In this document: positions 18,001 through 25,656 of the stretch, one piece after another
How positions within the stretch are numbered: the stretch's first letter is position 1
Layout of the letters: each line of letters begins with the position of its first letter
From: Lewinellaceae bacterium
Lineage (GTDB): Bacteria; Bacteroidota; Bacteroidia; Chitinophagales; Saprospiraceae
DNA length: 64,000 bases
Direction of reading: 5' to 3'
Assembly (NCBI GenBank): GCA_020636435.1
Contig: JACJXX010000002.1
Coordinates: forward strand, 1,178,001-1,242,000
Position numbers and translations under genes: made by a program
The notes under the pieces: model-generated
What the model was told of the DNA's origin: nothing
Databases searched by the model: none
Seen by the model: the letters and a program-made list of their open reading frames with translations, nothing else

Positions 18001-18306
18001 ATCGTCCACAACTCAATCGAACAAGACGCTGATATCGTGGCATTCATCTACCGTCCTGAATACTACGACATCCTCGAAGACGAAGAAGGGCAAAGCCTCA
18101 AAGGCATCGCCGAGATCATCGTGGCCAAGCACCGGCACGGGGCGCTGAAAACCATCAAGCTGCGATTCACCGACGAATTTGCCCGCTTCTCCGACCTGGA
18201 CGACCCGGATTTTGGCGCCCTGCCTGAGAATACGTTTGAAAGCCCGCAGTCCAACATCATCACCCGTCCTTCGAAAATGAACGACGACGAAGACATACCA
18301 TTCTAA
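15091..18306 (+). CDS. dnaB: Replicative DNA helicase DnaB with two inteins
   Basis: The 1071-residue precursor splices to about 507 residues, a normal DnaB length. Extein parts: N-terminal DnaB domain (YVFGKVQPQAIPLEEAVLGALM), RecA-like ATPase with ARPGMGK/T, Walker B IDLIIIDYLQLM, and the C-terminus IVAKHRHGALKTIKLRF. Intein 1 (residues 241-579) splits the Walker A motif between GMGK and Thr. Intein 2 (residues 750-974) sits between DLRESG and SIEQDAD, the site used by the Synechocystis DnaB intein. Both begin with Cys and end His-Asn, with Thr and Ser as +1 residues, so both look splicing-competent. DnaB unwinds the chromosome at the fork; the unspliced protein cannot bind ATP normally. 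The rluB-like gene follows 5 bp later. Confidence 0.95.
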   Translation: MAGEKDPENKVPSLRNRTKKRGEDLSNYVFGKVQPQAIPLEEAVLGALMLDKDALSIVLDILRAESFYLDAHQLIYKAMLRLFEKSQPVDLLTVTEELKKTGELEAAGGPYYLVELSNKVASAANIEYHARIIAQKYVQRELISVSTKIIRDAYEDTTDVFNLLDDAEQGLFAIAQQNMSRGFESMSSLAAKAQKQLEELRKKEDGLTGVPTGFTEWDRLTSGLQRSDLIILAARPGMGKCLGKGTKVLMYDGSLKKVEDIKVGDLIMGDDSTPRRILSLARGRERMYWIRQNKGKDYRVNESHILSLKKSRQEGAGERGEILDIPVRDYLSRSAKFQSNYKGYKVAVDFAEQKVPLPPYFLGLWLGDGSSRKSNIHTQDEEVATYLQERAAPPKLELTPYKAAGKCPEYQISNEAGRWGYSLQGKLRAMGVLGNKHIPRPYLINSRKNRLLLLAGLIDSDGHYLEQSNGYEITQKDEALTRQIKFLCDSLGYRVSFNAKQASIASTGCECTVYRLRIYGNIDEIPVRIPRKHAREWQSAVNWQVTGIQVEYDKVDDYYGFEIDGNRRFLLEDMTVTHNTALTLSLAKNAASDFGKPVAIFSLEMSALQLAQRFISMEAEISGMKLRNGQLEEYEWQQLNAALERISEVPLYIDDTPGINIFELRAKARRLKMQHNIDLIIIDYLQLMSGGGDNQRGNREQEVSAISRALKGLAKELNVPVIALSQLSRAVEVRGGTKRPQLSDLRESGCLTGDALLQDAETGRLISIKELAERTVQKPIKVIAVGKDYRLGSHSMIKAFYSGRKMVFELRTKGGRHIKASGNHPFLKLEGWTPLDKLIVGDRIAVPRKINIETSENPLSKDEIEVNPNNDVIPKEAWRTLIEPAMRKKGFSWRGLFREMNQQYSSSIYKNGISRERLKRINAILKDDHLDKLATSDIYWDEIVELNPLGEEDVYDATVEGVHNFVANDIIVHNSIEQDADIVAFIYRPEYYDILEDEEGQSLKGIAEIIVAKHRHGALKTIKLRFTDEFARFSDLDDPDFGALPENTFESPQSNIITRPSKMNDDEDIPF
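15811..16827 (+). other. Intein 1 of DnaB, with LAGLIDADG endonuclease
   Basis: 339 residues. Splicing block A is CLGKGTKVLMYDGS, block B has NESHILSL, and the C-terminal blocks read YYGFEIDGNRRFLLEDM then TVTHN. Between them are two LAGLIDADG motifs, FLGLWLGDGSS and LLAGLIDSDGHY, each with its acidic residue, so a homing endonuclease domain appears intact. The insertion is after the P-loop lysine, so splicing is required for helicase function. Confidence 0.93.
17338..18012 (+). other. Intein 2 of DnaB, endonuclease lost
   Basis: 225 residues. Block A is CLTGDALLQDAETG, block B GRHIKASGNHPFLKLEGW, and the end EDVYDATVEGVHNFV then ANDIIVHN closely resembles the Synechocystis DnaB intein. No LAGLIDADG motif is present. 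About 60 residues in the middle (KKGFSWRGLFREMNQQ onward) look like the helix-turn-helix remnant left after an endonuclease was lost. It is visibly more AT-rich than the exteins. Confidence 0.92.
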
Positions 18307-18311
18307 AGTTT

Positions 18312-19157
18312 ATGCCGAAACCACCCAATAAGAACCGGAAACCCCGCCAGGGCCCCAAGCGCAATCCCCACAGCAAGCGGCAGCAAGGCTTTTCAAAGGC
18401 CAGGGGGGATGCTGCCGCCCCCTTGCCCAACACGCAGGAAGTAGAAGGCATGCGGCTCAATAAGTACGTCGCCCACTGCGGCATCTGTTCGCGCCGGCAG
18501 GCCGCTGAGTACGTCAAGGAAGGGCAGGTCACCGTCAATGGCGAAAAGGTTACCGAGCCGGGCTATCAGGTGCAGGAAGGAGACAAGATCGCTTTTCGGG
18601 GCAAGGCCATACAGCCGGAAAAACGGCTGGCTTATGTACTGCTCAATAAACCGAAGGATTACATTACAACGGTGAAAGACGAAAAAGGCCGCCGCACCGT
18701 GCTCGACCTTCTGGGCGGCAAAGTGAAAGAACGCATCTTCCCGGTAGGGCGGCTCGACCGCGCCACGACCGGCCTGCTGTTGCTGACCAACGACGGAGAA
18801 CTGGCAGACAAGCTGGCCCACCCCAGCAATAAGGTGCAGAAACTCTACCACGTCGTGCTGGATAAAGCCCTTGACGCTGCCGACCTGGACAAAATCCGGG
18901 ATGGCCTGGAGCTGGAAGACGGTAAGGCCATCGTCGATGCCGTCGACTACGTACAGGGGAAAAAGAAGAACGAGGTGGGCATCGAGCTGCACATCGGCCG
19001 CAACCGCATCGTGCGGCGCATTTTCGAGCACCTGGGCTATGAAGTGGCCCGCCTCGACCGGGTGTACTACGCCGGCCTGACCAAGAAGGACCTGCCGCGC
19101 GGCCGCTGGCGCCACCTGGAAGAGAAGGAGGTCATCATGCTCAAGCACTTTACTTAA
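18312..19157 (+). CDS. Pseudouridine synthase, RsuA/RluB family
   Basis: 281 residues. A basic, Pro/Lys/Arg-rich tail of ~45 residues precedes an S4 RNA-binding domain (MRLNKYVAHCGICSRRQAAE). The catalytic domain has GRLDRATTGLLLLTNDG, where the Asp is the catalytic residue, and the conserved ends VLLNKPKDYITT and IGRNRIVRRIFEHLGYEV. The enzyme isomerises uridine in rRNA; the RluB-like long form suggests 23S rRNA helix 89, but the exact site is inferred. It follows dnaB by only 5 bp and is probably in the same transcript. Its stop overlaps the stop of the small lipoprotein gene on the other strand. Confidence 0.9.
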   Translation: MPKPPNKNRKPRQGPKRNPHSKRQQGFSKARGDAAAPLPNTQEVEGMRLNKYVAHCGICSRRQAAEYVKEGQVTVNGEKVTEPGYQVQEGDKIAFRGKAIQPEKRLAYVLLNKPKDYITTVKDEKGRRTVLDLLGGKVKERIFPVGRLDRATTGLLLLTNDGELADKLAHPSNKVQKLYHVVLDKALDAADLDKIRDGLELEDGKAIVDAVDYVQGKKKNEVGIELHIGRNRIVRRIFEHLGYEVARLDRVYYAGLTKKDLPRGRWRHLEEKEVIMLKHFT

Positions 19158-19369
19158 TTCCGCTTCCGCTTCTTCTTTGCCTTTTTATTGAAATTCTTGG
19201 GAAACAACTGGGTTTTGCCGCCGCCGGTCGGCAGTTCTCCGTTTCGCTTGGGTTTGACGTGCGCCGCCTCGTTGGCCGGGCAGCCTACCTTGCGGTTGCA
19301 GGAACTGCCAGACAGGCCCAAAAGGGTAACCGCAGCAGAGAACACAATTATCATCAATGATCTACGCAT
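19154..19369 (-). CDS. Small basic lipoprotein
   Basis: 71 residues from ATG at 19369. A hydrophobic leader (MRRSLMIIVFSAAVTLLG) ends in a lipobox LSGSSC, giving a mature protein starting CNRKVGCPANEAAHVKP. The tail is extremely basic (KNFNKKAKKKRKRN). A 22-residue upstream extension of the frame is possible but lacks sense. Short lipoproteins with a CNRKxGCPAN start occur in other Bacteroidota; function unknown. The positive tail may contact nucleic acid, peptidoglycan or LPS. The gene is convergent with the rluB-like gene, with a 4-bp overlap of stops. Confidence 0.65.
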   Translation of the reverse strand: MRRSLMIIVFSAAVTLLGLSGSSCNRKVGCPANEAAHVKPKRNGELPTGGGKTQLFPKNFNKKAKKKRKRN

Positions 19370-19490
19370 GTTTGCACAATTTTTTTTGGTGTAAGAGCAA
19401 TTCGGGCAGCAAGAACGGCCCAAAGATACCAAAACGGCCCAAAACCCTTGAAAATTCTGGCTTCCGGGCTTTTTTTTTGATTGGAAAAAC

Positions 19491-19521
19491 TTGGTTTAAT
19501 AAAACTAAGGGTCTAAATTTG
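19491..19521 (+). promoter_or_regulatory. Promoter of the HU gene
   Basis: TTG (19491-19493), a 20-bp spacer and TAAATTTG (19514-19521) give a textbook Bacteroidota promoter. The -7 element ends 31 bp before the HU start codon. Confidence 0.75.
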
Positions 19522-19552
19522 CGGCACATTTTACTCATTAAAACCTTAAGAA

Positions 19553-19825
19553 ATGAATAAGGGAGATCTTATTAACAAGATTGCTGAGAGCGCTAACCTT
19601 TCCAAGGCTCAGGCAACAGATGCATTGAATGCTGTGCTGGATGGCGTTTCCGACGCGCTGAAGGATGGTGACAAAGTAACCCTCATTGGCTTTGGCACTT
19701 TCTCCGTTTCTCGTCGTGATGCCCGTACTGGCCGCAACCCACAAACCGGTGAAACGATCAAAATCGCAGCTAAGAACGTTGTGAAGTTCAAACCCGGAAA
19801 AGAAATTTCTGACGCTGTTAACTAA
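19553..19825 (+). CDS. HU-family DNA-binding protein
   Basis: 90 residues, the full length of the HU/IHF family: MNKGDLINKIAESANLSKAQ, the beta-arm entry GFGTFSVSRRDARTGRNPQTG with the DNA-intercalating Pro, and C-terminal VKFKPGKEISDAV. It is a small dimeric nucleoid protein that bends DNA and helps initiate replication and recombination. It is monocistronic, with its own strong promoter (19491) and an intrinsic terminator (19851). Codons are highly biased, as expected for an abundant protein. Confidence 0.97.
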   Translation: MNKGDLINKIAESANLSKAQATDALNAVLDGVSDALKDGDKVTLIGFGTFSVSRRDARTGRNPQTGETIKIAAKNVVKFKPGKEISDAVN

Positions 19826-19850
19826 ACAGCAGACATAAAAACCGAAAGGA

Positions 19851-19883
19851 AAGGGCAATCTGAACGAACAGATTGCCCTTTTT
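19851..19883 (+). terminator. Intrinsic terminator of the HU gene
   Basis: AAGGGCAATCTG and CAGATTGCCCTT form a perfect 12-bp stem with a 6-nt loop, followed by TTT, 25 bp after the HU stop. Confidence 0.85.
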
Positions 19884-19956
19884 CGTGCCTCAAACCCAAA
19901 TTATAGAGAACCATATCCCCAGAAATTCGTATACACTTTCAAATACAAATTTTCGA

Positions 19957-20037
19957 GCCGCCTCGCCGTGCCCATCAACTTGCCTGGCAACCCTTACAGG
20001 CGCTGCCGGCACAGGTTCGCGCCTGGTACGAGGCGGC
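19957..20037 (+). promoter_or_regulatory. Structured leader RNA upstream of the transsulfuration gene, riboswitch candidate
   Basis: A nested fold can be drawn: P1 GCCGCCTCG (19957-19965) with CGAGGCGGC (20029-20037), nine pairs; P2 GTGCC (19968-19972) with GGCAC (20008-20012); inner stem GCCTG (19982-19986) with CAGGC (19997-20001). The unpaired GGCAACCC recalls the GGCAACC of SAM-I family aptamers, but the rest does not match that consensus as I know it. A terminator hairpin follows at 20056. Control of a methionine/cysteine gene by a metabolite is a reasonable inference. Confidence 0.5.
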
Positions 20038-20055
20038 ATAGCCCGCCCTGAAAAG

Positions 20056-20102
20056 GCGAAGCTGCCACCCGAGCCAGAACCCGTGCAGCAGCTTCGCGTT
20101 TT
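20056..20102 (+). terminator. Attenuator hairpin before the transsulfuration gene
   Basis: GCGAAGCTGC and GCAGCTTCGC form a perfect 10-bp stem with a 22-nt loop, followed by GTTTT, ending 18 bp before the start codon. As it lies in the 5' leader, directly after the folded element, it is placed to act as an expression platform. Confidence 0.6.
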
Positions 20103-20120
20103 CAGGAAAAAACAATAAAA

Positions 20121-21260
20121 ATGAAATTTGGCACTAAAGCAATCCACGCAGGAATTGAACCCGACCCCGGCACCGGCGCCGTTATGACGCCCATCTTCCA
20201 GACGTCGACTTACGCCCAGTCTGCTCCCGGGCAACACAAGGGCTACGAGTATGCCCGCACCCAGAATCCCACCCGCTCCGTTCTGGAGAAAAACCTGGCC
20301 GCCCTGGAAGAAGGCCGCTACGGCATTTGTTTCAGCAGCGGCATGGCTGCTATGGATTCCGTCATGAAACTGCTCCACCCCGGCGACGAGATCATTTCCA
20401 CCAACGACCTCTACGGCGGCTCTTACCGGCTGATGACCAAGATTTACGAGAAGTTCGGCATCAAGGCCCACTTTGTTCAGATGAGCGATATCGAGGCAGT
20501 TAAAGCCCGGATCAACGAAAAAACAAAGCTGCTTTGGATCGAGACGCCCACCAACCCCATGCTCAACATCATCGACCTGGAAAAGATTTGCGCCCTGGCC
20601 AGAGATCGCGGCATCCTCACCTGTGTCGACAATACTTTCGCATCGCCCTATCTGCAAACGCCCCTCGCGCTTGGCGCCGATATGGCGCTGCACTCCGCCA
20701 CCAAATACCTGGGGGGGCACTCCGACGTCGTGCACGGCGCTATCGTAGTCAGGGAAGAAAAACTGGCCGAGCAACTCTACTTCATACAGAATGCAGCCGG
20801 CGCCGTCCCCGGCCCACAGGATTGCTTCCTGGTGCTGCGCGGCATCAAGACCCTGCACCTGCGCGTAGAACGGGCCTGCCAGAATGCAGAGCGCATCGCC
20901 CACTTCCTGAAAGCGCATCCCAAAGTAGCCAAAGTTTACTACCCGGGTTTCCCGGACCACCCCGGCCACGATGTTGCCCGGAAGCAGATGCGCCACTTCG
21001 GCGCCATGCTCTCCTTCGACCTGGTGGATGACCAGTACGCCGCCGCCGAAAAGGTGCTGAGCAACACACACCTCTTTATCCTGGCCGAATCGCTGGGGGG
21101 CGTGGAATCCCTCATCGGGCACCCCGCCTCCATGACGCACGGGTCGATCCCCAGAGCAGAACGGTTGAAGGTGGGGCTTACCGATTCGCTGATCCGCCTG
21201 AGCGTAGGCATCGAGGATGTGGAAGACCTGATCGAAGACCTGGACAAAGCGTTGAAATAA
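20121..21260 (+). CDS. Transsulfuration PLP enzyme (cystathionine gamma-synthase/lyase type)
   Basis: 379 residues of the Cys/Met-metabolism PLP family. YEYARTQNPTR binds the cofactor phosphate from the neighbouring subunit, FSSGMAAMDSVM follows, and the cofactor Asp is in CVDNTFASPYLQ. The Schiff-base Lys is in HSATKYLGGHSDVVHG, and the C-terminal SLGGVESLIGHPASMTH is typical. Members make or cleave cystathionine (metB/metC) or use O-acylhomoserine; sequence alone does not separate them. The upstream folded leader with terminator suggests control by a sulfur metabolite. Cytoplasmic tetramer. Confidence 0.92.
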   Translation: MKFGTKAIHAGIEPDPGTGAVMTPIFQTSTYAQSAPGQHKGYEYARTQNPTRSVLEKNLAALEEGRYGICFSSGMAAMDSVMKLLHPGDEIISTNDLYGGSYRLMTKIYEKFGIKAHFVQMSDIEAVKARINEKTKLLWIETPTNPMLNIIDLEKICALARDRGILTCVDNTFASPYLQTPLALGADMALHSATKYLGGHSDVVHGAIVVREEKLAEQLYFIQNAAGAVPGPQDCFLVLRGIKTLHLRVERACQNAERIAHFLKAHPKVAKVYYPGFPDHPGHDVARKQMRHFGAMLSFDLVDDQYAAAEKVLSNTHLFILAESLGGVESLIGHPASMTHGSIPRAERLKVGLTDSLIRLSVGIEDVEDLIEDLDKALK

Positions 21261-21356
21261 CTTTTTTCTTTTCGGGAAGAAAATCATAGTTTAGGGCCGA
21301 TAACCGGGCTGCAGAAGGCAAGTTTGAAAATGAAAATTCATTAATAATGGAAAGAT

Positions 21357-21581
21357 ATGAGAACTATCTTTAACATTGGATTACTGCTGCTTCTGTTGTT
21401 TATTTTTTTCCGGCTAACCCACATCAGAAAGGAGAAAGTGCAGCTAAGAGCAGCCCTGAAAGCAAAGGCTAACGGGGATAAAGCCCGCCATTACCGATAC
21501 CTGACGATCTTCCAACTGATCATGCACGCCTCATGGATACTGATTGGCCTTTATTTCGTGTATTATTTTTTTCTGAAATAG
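21357..21581 (+). CDS. Small two-helix membrane protein
   Basis: 74 residues: hydrophobic helix 1 (NIGLLLLLLFIFFRL), a basic cytoplasmic loop of ~35 residues (RKEKVQLRAALKAKANGDK) and hydrophobic helix 2 (SWILIGLYFVYYFFLK). Family unknown. It lies 12 bp before the DUF2071 gene on the same strand and is probably co-transcribed. Codon use and reading frame fit a real gene, but it is short and unrecognised. Confidence 0.55.
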   Translation: MRTIFNIGLLLLLLFIFFRLTHIRKEKVQLRAALKAKANGDKARHYRYLTIFQLIMHASWILIGLYFVYYFFLK

Positions 21582-21593
21582 CTGATTTCCCTC

Positions 21594-22313
21594 ATGCAAC
21601 CCATCTTCCTCACCGCTGAATGGCGTTACTTGATCATGGCCAACTACCTGATCGCTCCGGAGGGGCTGGCCTCTTTTGTCCCGCCAGGCACGGAACTGGA
21701 CTTCTGGCAGGGGCGCTGTTACATCAGCCTGGTGGGCTTTCTGTTCGTCAATACGAAAGTAATGGGCCTGAGCATTCCCTTTCACCGCACCTTCGAGGAA
21801 GTGAACCTGCGATTTTACGTGCGCTGCCAGGAGGAGGGCCAATGGAAGCGGGGGGTCGTGTTTATTAAGGAGATCGTGCCGAAGCGAGCCATCACCGCCG
21901 TGGCTAACACCCTGTACGGAGAAAAGTACGTCACCATGCCCATGCGCCACCATTGGGCGGAGGACAGCAGCCGGTTGCTCGTGCAGTACGATTGGAAGCC
22001 CAACGGCCGGTGGAACAGCCTCCGGGTAGCCGCCGATAGAAAAGCCGCGCCCCTGGAAGAAGGCAGCGAAGAGCAATTCATCACCGAACACTACTGGGGG
22101 TACACCGGCCAGCCGGGCGGCGCCTCTTCCGAATACCAGGTAGAACATCCGAGCTGGCGCATCCACCCGGTGCTTTCCTATCAGGCCGACTGCGATGCCC
22201 GCCAGCTCTACGGCCCGGCTTTTGCCGAAGCCATGGAAGAGGAGCCAACATCCGTGTTCCTGGCGGAAGGTTCGGAAATTGCGGTGCGCCGGGGAAGGAG
22301 ATTGCCAGCCTGA
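21594..22313 (+). CDS. DUF2071 (YqjF-like) protein
   Basis: 239 residues. Motifs of the family are present: FLTAEWRYLIMANYLI at the N-terminus, VPPGTELDFWQGRCYISLVGF, then the NLRFYVR segment and KEIVPKRAITAVANTLYGE. The fold is a beta barrel related to acetoacetate-decarboxylase-like proteins, with no proven reaction. Cytoplasmic, no signal or membrane segment. It follows the small membrane protein by 12 bp. Family well supported, activity unknown. Confidence 0.85.
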   Translation: MQPIFLTAEWRYLIMANYLIAPEGLASFVPPGTELDFWQGRCYISLVGFLFVNTKVMGLSIPFHRTFEEVNLRFYVRCQEEGQWKRGVVFIKEIVPKRAITAVANTLYGEKYVTMPMRHHWAEDSSRLLVQYDWKPNGRWNSLRVAADRKAAPLEEGSEEQFITEHYWGYTGQPGGASSEYQVEHPSWRIHPVLSYQADCDARQLYGPAFAEAMEEEPTSVFLAEGSEIAVRRGRRLPA

Positions 22314-22396
22314 AAAATGGCTTTTTGTTTTCTACCCAGGTGCTTAATCCAAAAATACGCGCCCGTCCATCCGCGTTATCCAGTAAACGAAAAAAT

Positions 22397-22873
22397 ATGA
22401 ACAGGTTCATACTCCTCTTATTGTTCTTTCTTTTCAAGGGCTCTCTTTTGGCTCAAACGAGCAGCGACGTGGCCGCCTGCCTTCGGGCCTGCCTGGAAAC
22501 GCCCGGGATGAAAACCGCTTTTACCCAGGAATGGGGGGAGCTGCGCCCACTCTATCTGCGCAAACGGGAAGCGCCCGGTATCGGCAACCGGCCCACAGAT
22601 GATGCCCTCAACCAGCTTGCCGCCGCCGATTTCCAGGGGCTGCCCTGGGAAGTCATACCGGCAACCAGGGAGGAGATTTCTCAACTGCCCGCAGAAGAGG
22701 CCGAATTTGGAGTCCTCGAGGCCAGCATCGGGTTTCGGGAAGGACAGGCTGCGGCCAGCTTCTTCATCAACCTGCCTCGCTACCCCCGCAAATGGATGTC
22801 CTGTTCTTTTTTGCTGGAAAAGAGGGGAGCGCAATGGGCCGTCTTTGAACAATCTATTGAAGTCCTTCCGTGA
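22397..22873 (+). CDS. Small secreted protein upstream of pbpC
   Basis: 158 residues from ATG at 22397 (MNRFILLLLFFLFKGSLLAQ), chosen because it starts a clean signal peptide; an in-frame ATG 72 bp upstream adds only non-signal residues. The mature part is a small alpha/beta protein with Cys-rich ACLRACLETPG near the start and ends FLLEKRGAQWAVFEQSIEV. No family recognised. Its stop overlaps the GTG start of pbpC by 4 bp (GTGA), so the two are translationally coupled and an envelope role is likely. Confidence 0.7.
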   Translation: MNRFILLLLFFLFKGSLLAQTSSDVAACLRACLETPGMKTAFTQEWGELRPLYLRKREAPGIGNRPTDDALNQLAAADFQGLPWEVIPATREEISQLPAEEAEFGVLEASIGFREGQAAASFFINLPRYPRKWMSCSFLLEKRGAQWAVFEQSIEVLP

Positions 22874-25296
22874 AGCAATGGCGGGCCCAGGTATATCGCT
22901 TCCTTGTAAAAAAGCACCCCAGGGCATCTGCAACCATTCTGGGGCTTGCATTGCTGTGGTATGTTTTTTGCCTGCCGCGCCCTCTTTTCGACGCGCCTAC
23001 CTGTATGGTGCTGGAGAGCCGGCAAGGGGCGTTGCTGGGCGCCCGTATTGCAGCCGACGGGCAGTGGCGCTTTCCGGAGATCGATAGCATTCCGTCCAAA
23101 TTTGAAGTGGCGCTGATCGAGTTTGAAGACCGGCGCTTCTACTACCATCCTGGCGTCGACCCTATCGGGCTGGGCCGGGCGCTGGTGCAAAATGTGCGCA
23201 GCGGAGGCATCGTCAGCGGAGGCAGCACCATCAGCATGCAGGTGATCCGGATGGCGAAAGGCAACCCGCCGCGGACCCTCTGGCAAAAAGGCTTGGAGAT
23301 CATACTGGCCACCCGCCTTGAACTGGGGTGCAGCAAGCAGAAAATCCTGGCGCTTTACGCTTCTCACGCCCCTTTCGGAGGCAATGTGGTGGGGCTGGAA
23401 GCCGCCGCCTGGCGTTATTTCGGCAAAGGCCCGCAGTTGCTGTCGTGGGCCGAGGCGGCCATGCTGGCCGTACTGCCCAACAGCCCTGCCCTTATCCATC
23501 CGGGCCGCAACCGGCAGGCCCTGCTGGCCAAACGCAACCGCCTGCTGCGGAGGCTTCAGGAAACCGGGCACATCGACGCCTTCACCTGCGAGCTGGCCAT
23601 GGAAGAGCCCCTGCCGGAAGAGCCGCATCCCCTGCCCCGGCTGGCGCCGCATTTGCTCGACCGCGCCTATCTGGAATACGTAGCTACCGGCAAGTCCCGC
23701 CAATCGCGCATCCGCACCACCCTCCGGGAAGGCTTGCAACGGCAGTTGTCCGACATCCTGGCGTTTCACCAAAAGCGGCTCAGCGCAGGCGAAGTCCACA
23801 ACCTGGCGGCTCTGGTGCTGGATGTAGAAACGGGCGAAGTCATCGCCTATGCCGGCAATGTGATCGGCGCCGGAGCCGAACACGGCGAACAGGTGGATGT
23901 CATCAAAGCCCCCCGCAGTACCGGCAGCATTCTCAAACCCCTGCTCTATGCCTTGATGCTGCAGGAGGGCGAAATCCTCCCGCAGAGCCTCGTTCCCGAC
24001 ATCCCCATGCAACTGAGCGGCTACCGCCCGGAGAACTACCACGAGGATTACGACGGAGCGGTAACGGCCCGGCGGGCGCTCATCCGGTCGCTCAACGTGC
24101 CCATGGTGCGCCTGCTGCAGCAATACGGGCTGGAAAAATTCCACTTCAACCTTCGCAAACTGGGCCTCAGCACCATCAACAAGCCACCGGGCTACTACGG
24201 CCTGCCGCTGGTGCTGGGAGGCGCCGAAGGCACCTTATGGGACATTACCAACACCTACGCCTGCATGAGCCGCATGTTGCAACACTACCCGGCTTACGAC
24301 GCCCGTTACGACCCCGGCGACTTTCGCCCGCCCCATTACCTTTTTCGCAACCCGGGCAGCGAGCAGGAAGCCCCCCGCCTGCAGGCCGCTCCCAGCCACC
24401 TCAGCGCCGCCGCCGCCTGGTTTGCCTTCGACGCCATGCAGGAATTAGAACGCCCCAACTCCGAAGGCGAATGGCAGCTTTTCGAGTCGAGCCGGCGCAT
24501 CGCCTGGAAAACCGGGACCAGCTTTGGGTTCCGGGACGCCTGGGCGGTGGGCGTCAACCCGCGCTACGCAGTAGGCGTTTGGGCAGGCAACGCGGATGGG
24601 GAAGGCCGCCCCGGGCTGGTTGGCGTGATGGCCGCCGCTCCGGTGCTTTTTGACCTGTTCAACCGCCTGCCCGGCGACGGCGCCTGGTTTCGCCCGCCCT
24701 ACGACGATATGGCACAGCTGCCGGTATGCCACAACAGCGGATACCGCCCGCTGGATATCTGCCCGGCAGACACCGTCTGGGCGCCTGCTTCGGGCATTAA
24801 AGCGCCGCCTTGCCCTTACCACCAGCTCGTTTTTCTGGATGACAGCCGGCAATGGCGGGTTCATGCCGGCTGCGAGACGCCCGGGCGCATGCACCCCAGT
24901 GCCTGGTTCGTACTGCCGCCCACCGAAGAATATTTTTACAAGGCCCGCAATCCCGGATACGCCCCGCTCCCTCCCTTCCGCCCGGATTGCGCCTCCCAGC
25001 CGGATCAACCCGACATGGAACTGATCTACCCCAAATACCCCACTAAAATCTATGTGCCGGTAGGGCTCGACGGCCAATTGTCCAAAACCGTGTTTACCGC
25101 AGCCCACCGCAACCCGCAAGCCACCATTTTCTGGCACCTCGACAGTGAATACATCGGCAGCACCCAAACCTTCCACAGTTTTGAACTGAACCCTTCCGAA
25201 GGGAAACACCTCCTCACCCTGGTCGACGCGCAGGGCCACCGGCTGGAACAGCCTTTTGAGATCATTAAGAAACAGGGAACTGGAAAGAAGAAATAA
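22870..25296 (+). CDS. pbpC: Penicillin-binding protein 1C
   Basis: 808 residues from a GTG start. An N-terminal membrane anchor (about 20-38) is followed by the glycosyltransferase-51 domain: IEFEDRRFYYHPGVDP with the catalytic Glu, GGSTISMQVIRM, and ALYASHAPFGGNVVGLEAA. The transpeptidase domain has the active-site Ser in STGSILKPLLY (SxxK), SLNVP (SxN) and WKTGTSFGFRDAW (KTG). The C-terminal ~95 residues match the PBP1C tail domain. It polymerises and cross-links peptidoglycan in the periplasm. It is coupled to the upstream secreted protein gene, and no alpha-2-macroglobulin gene, the usual partner, is next to it. Confidence 0.95.
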   Translation: MKQWRAQVYRFLVKKHPRASATILGLALLWYVFCLPRPLFDAPTCMVLESRQGALLGARIAADGQWRFPEIDSIPSKFEVALIEFEDRRFYYHPGVDPIGLGRALVQNVRSGGIVSGGSTISMQVIRMAKGNPPRTLWQKGLEIILATRLELGCSKQKILALYASHAPFGGNVVGLEAAAWRYFGKGPQLLSWAEAAMLAVLPNSPALIHPGRNRQALLAKRNRLLRRLQETGHIDAFTCELAMEEPLPEEPHPLPRLAPHLLDRAYLEYVATGKSRQSRIRTTLREGLQRQLSDILAFHQKRLSAGEVHNLAALVLDVETGEVIAYAGNVIGAGAEHGEQVDVIKAPRSTGSILKPLLYALMLQEGEILPQSLVPDIPMQLSGYRPENYHEDYDGAVTARRALIRSLNVPMVRLLQQYGLEKFHFNLRKLGLSTINKPPGYYGLPLVLGGAEGTLWDITNTYACMSRMLQHYPAYDARYDPGDFRPPHYLFRNPGSEQEAPRLQAAPSHLSAAAAWFAFDAMQELERPNSEGEWQLFESSRRIAWKTGTSFGFRDAWAVGVNPRYAVGVWAGNADGEGRPGLVGVMAAAPVLFDLFNRLPGDGAWFRPPYDDMAQLPVCHNSGYRPLDICPADTVWAPASGIKAPPCPYHQLVFLDDSRQWRVHAGCETPGRMHPSAWFVLPPTEEYFYKARNPGYAPLPPFRPDCASQPDQPDMELIYPKYPTKIYVPVGLDGQLSKTVFTAAHRNPQATIFWHLDSEYIGSTQTFHSFELNPSEGKHLLTLVDAQGHRLEQPFEIIKKQGTGKKK

Positions 25297-25480
25297 AAAA
25301 CTCCTACATCAGGGGAGGCTGTTCGGATGTAGGAGCACTAACATACTATGAGAAAACTACACGTTCAAAGATAATAATATATCAGTCTTTCATTCATGAG
25401 AATTACTGTGCGGGTAATACGGCCTACGGTGTGGCGCCCTTTGAGGCGAGAGTGGTAAAAACCAGGAGGGCAAATGCTAA

Positions 25481-25514
25481 AAAAAAACCTACACCCGATG
25501 TAAACAGATGTAGG
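25481..25514 (-). terminator. Terminator-like hairpin of tandem unit 2
   Basis: On the minus strand CCTACATC/GGTGTAGG pairs over eight positions with one U-G wobble and is followed by nine Ts. The plus-strand RNA would have a C-A mismatch at the same place, which favours the minus strand as the transcribed one. Units 1 (25295-25335) and 3 (25657-25690) have the same layout. Confidence 0.6.
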
Positions 25515-25656
25515 CAGAACAAACATACTATGAGAAAACTGCCTGCAAGTTAAGCTTTGCCGGCTTGAATCAAAGCGCTACTTAGGCAGTGGGGCCAGGC
25601 ACAGGCCCAACGGCAGAGATGGCTTAGGGTTCGGTAAAAAAAGGTGGAGAATGGGC

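Noticed and set aside
19890..21287. 465-codon minus-strand frame
   Set aside because: Antisense to the transsulfuration gene and its leader. Shadow.
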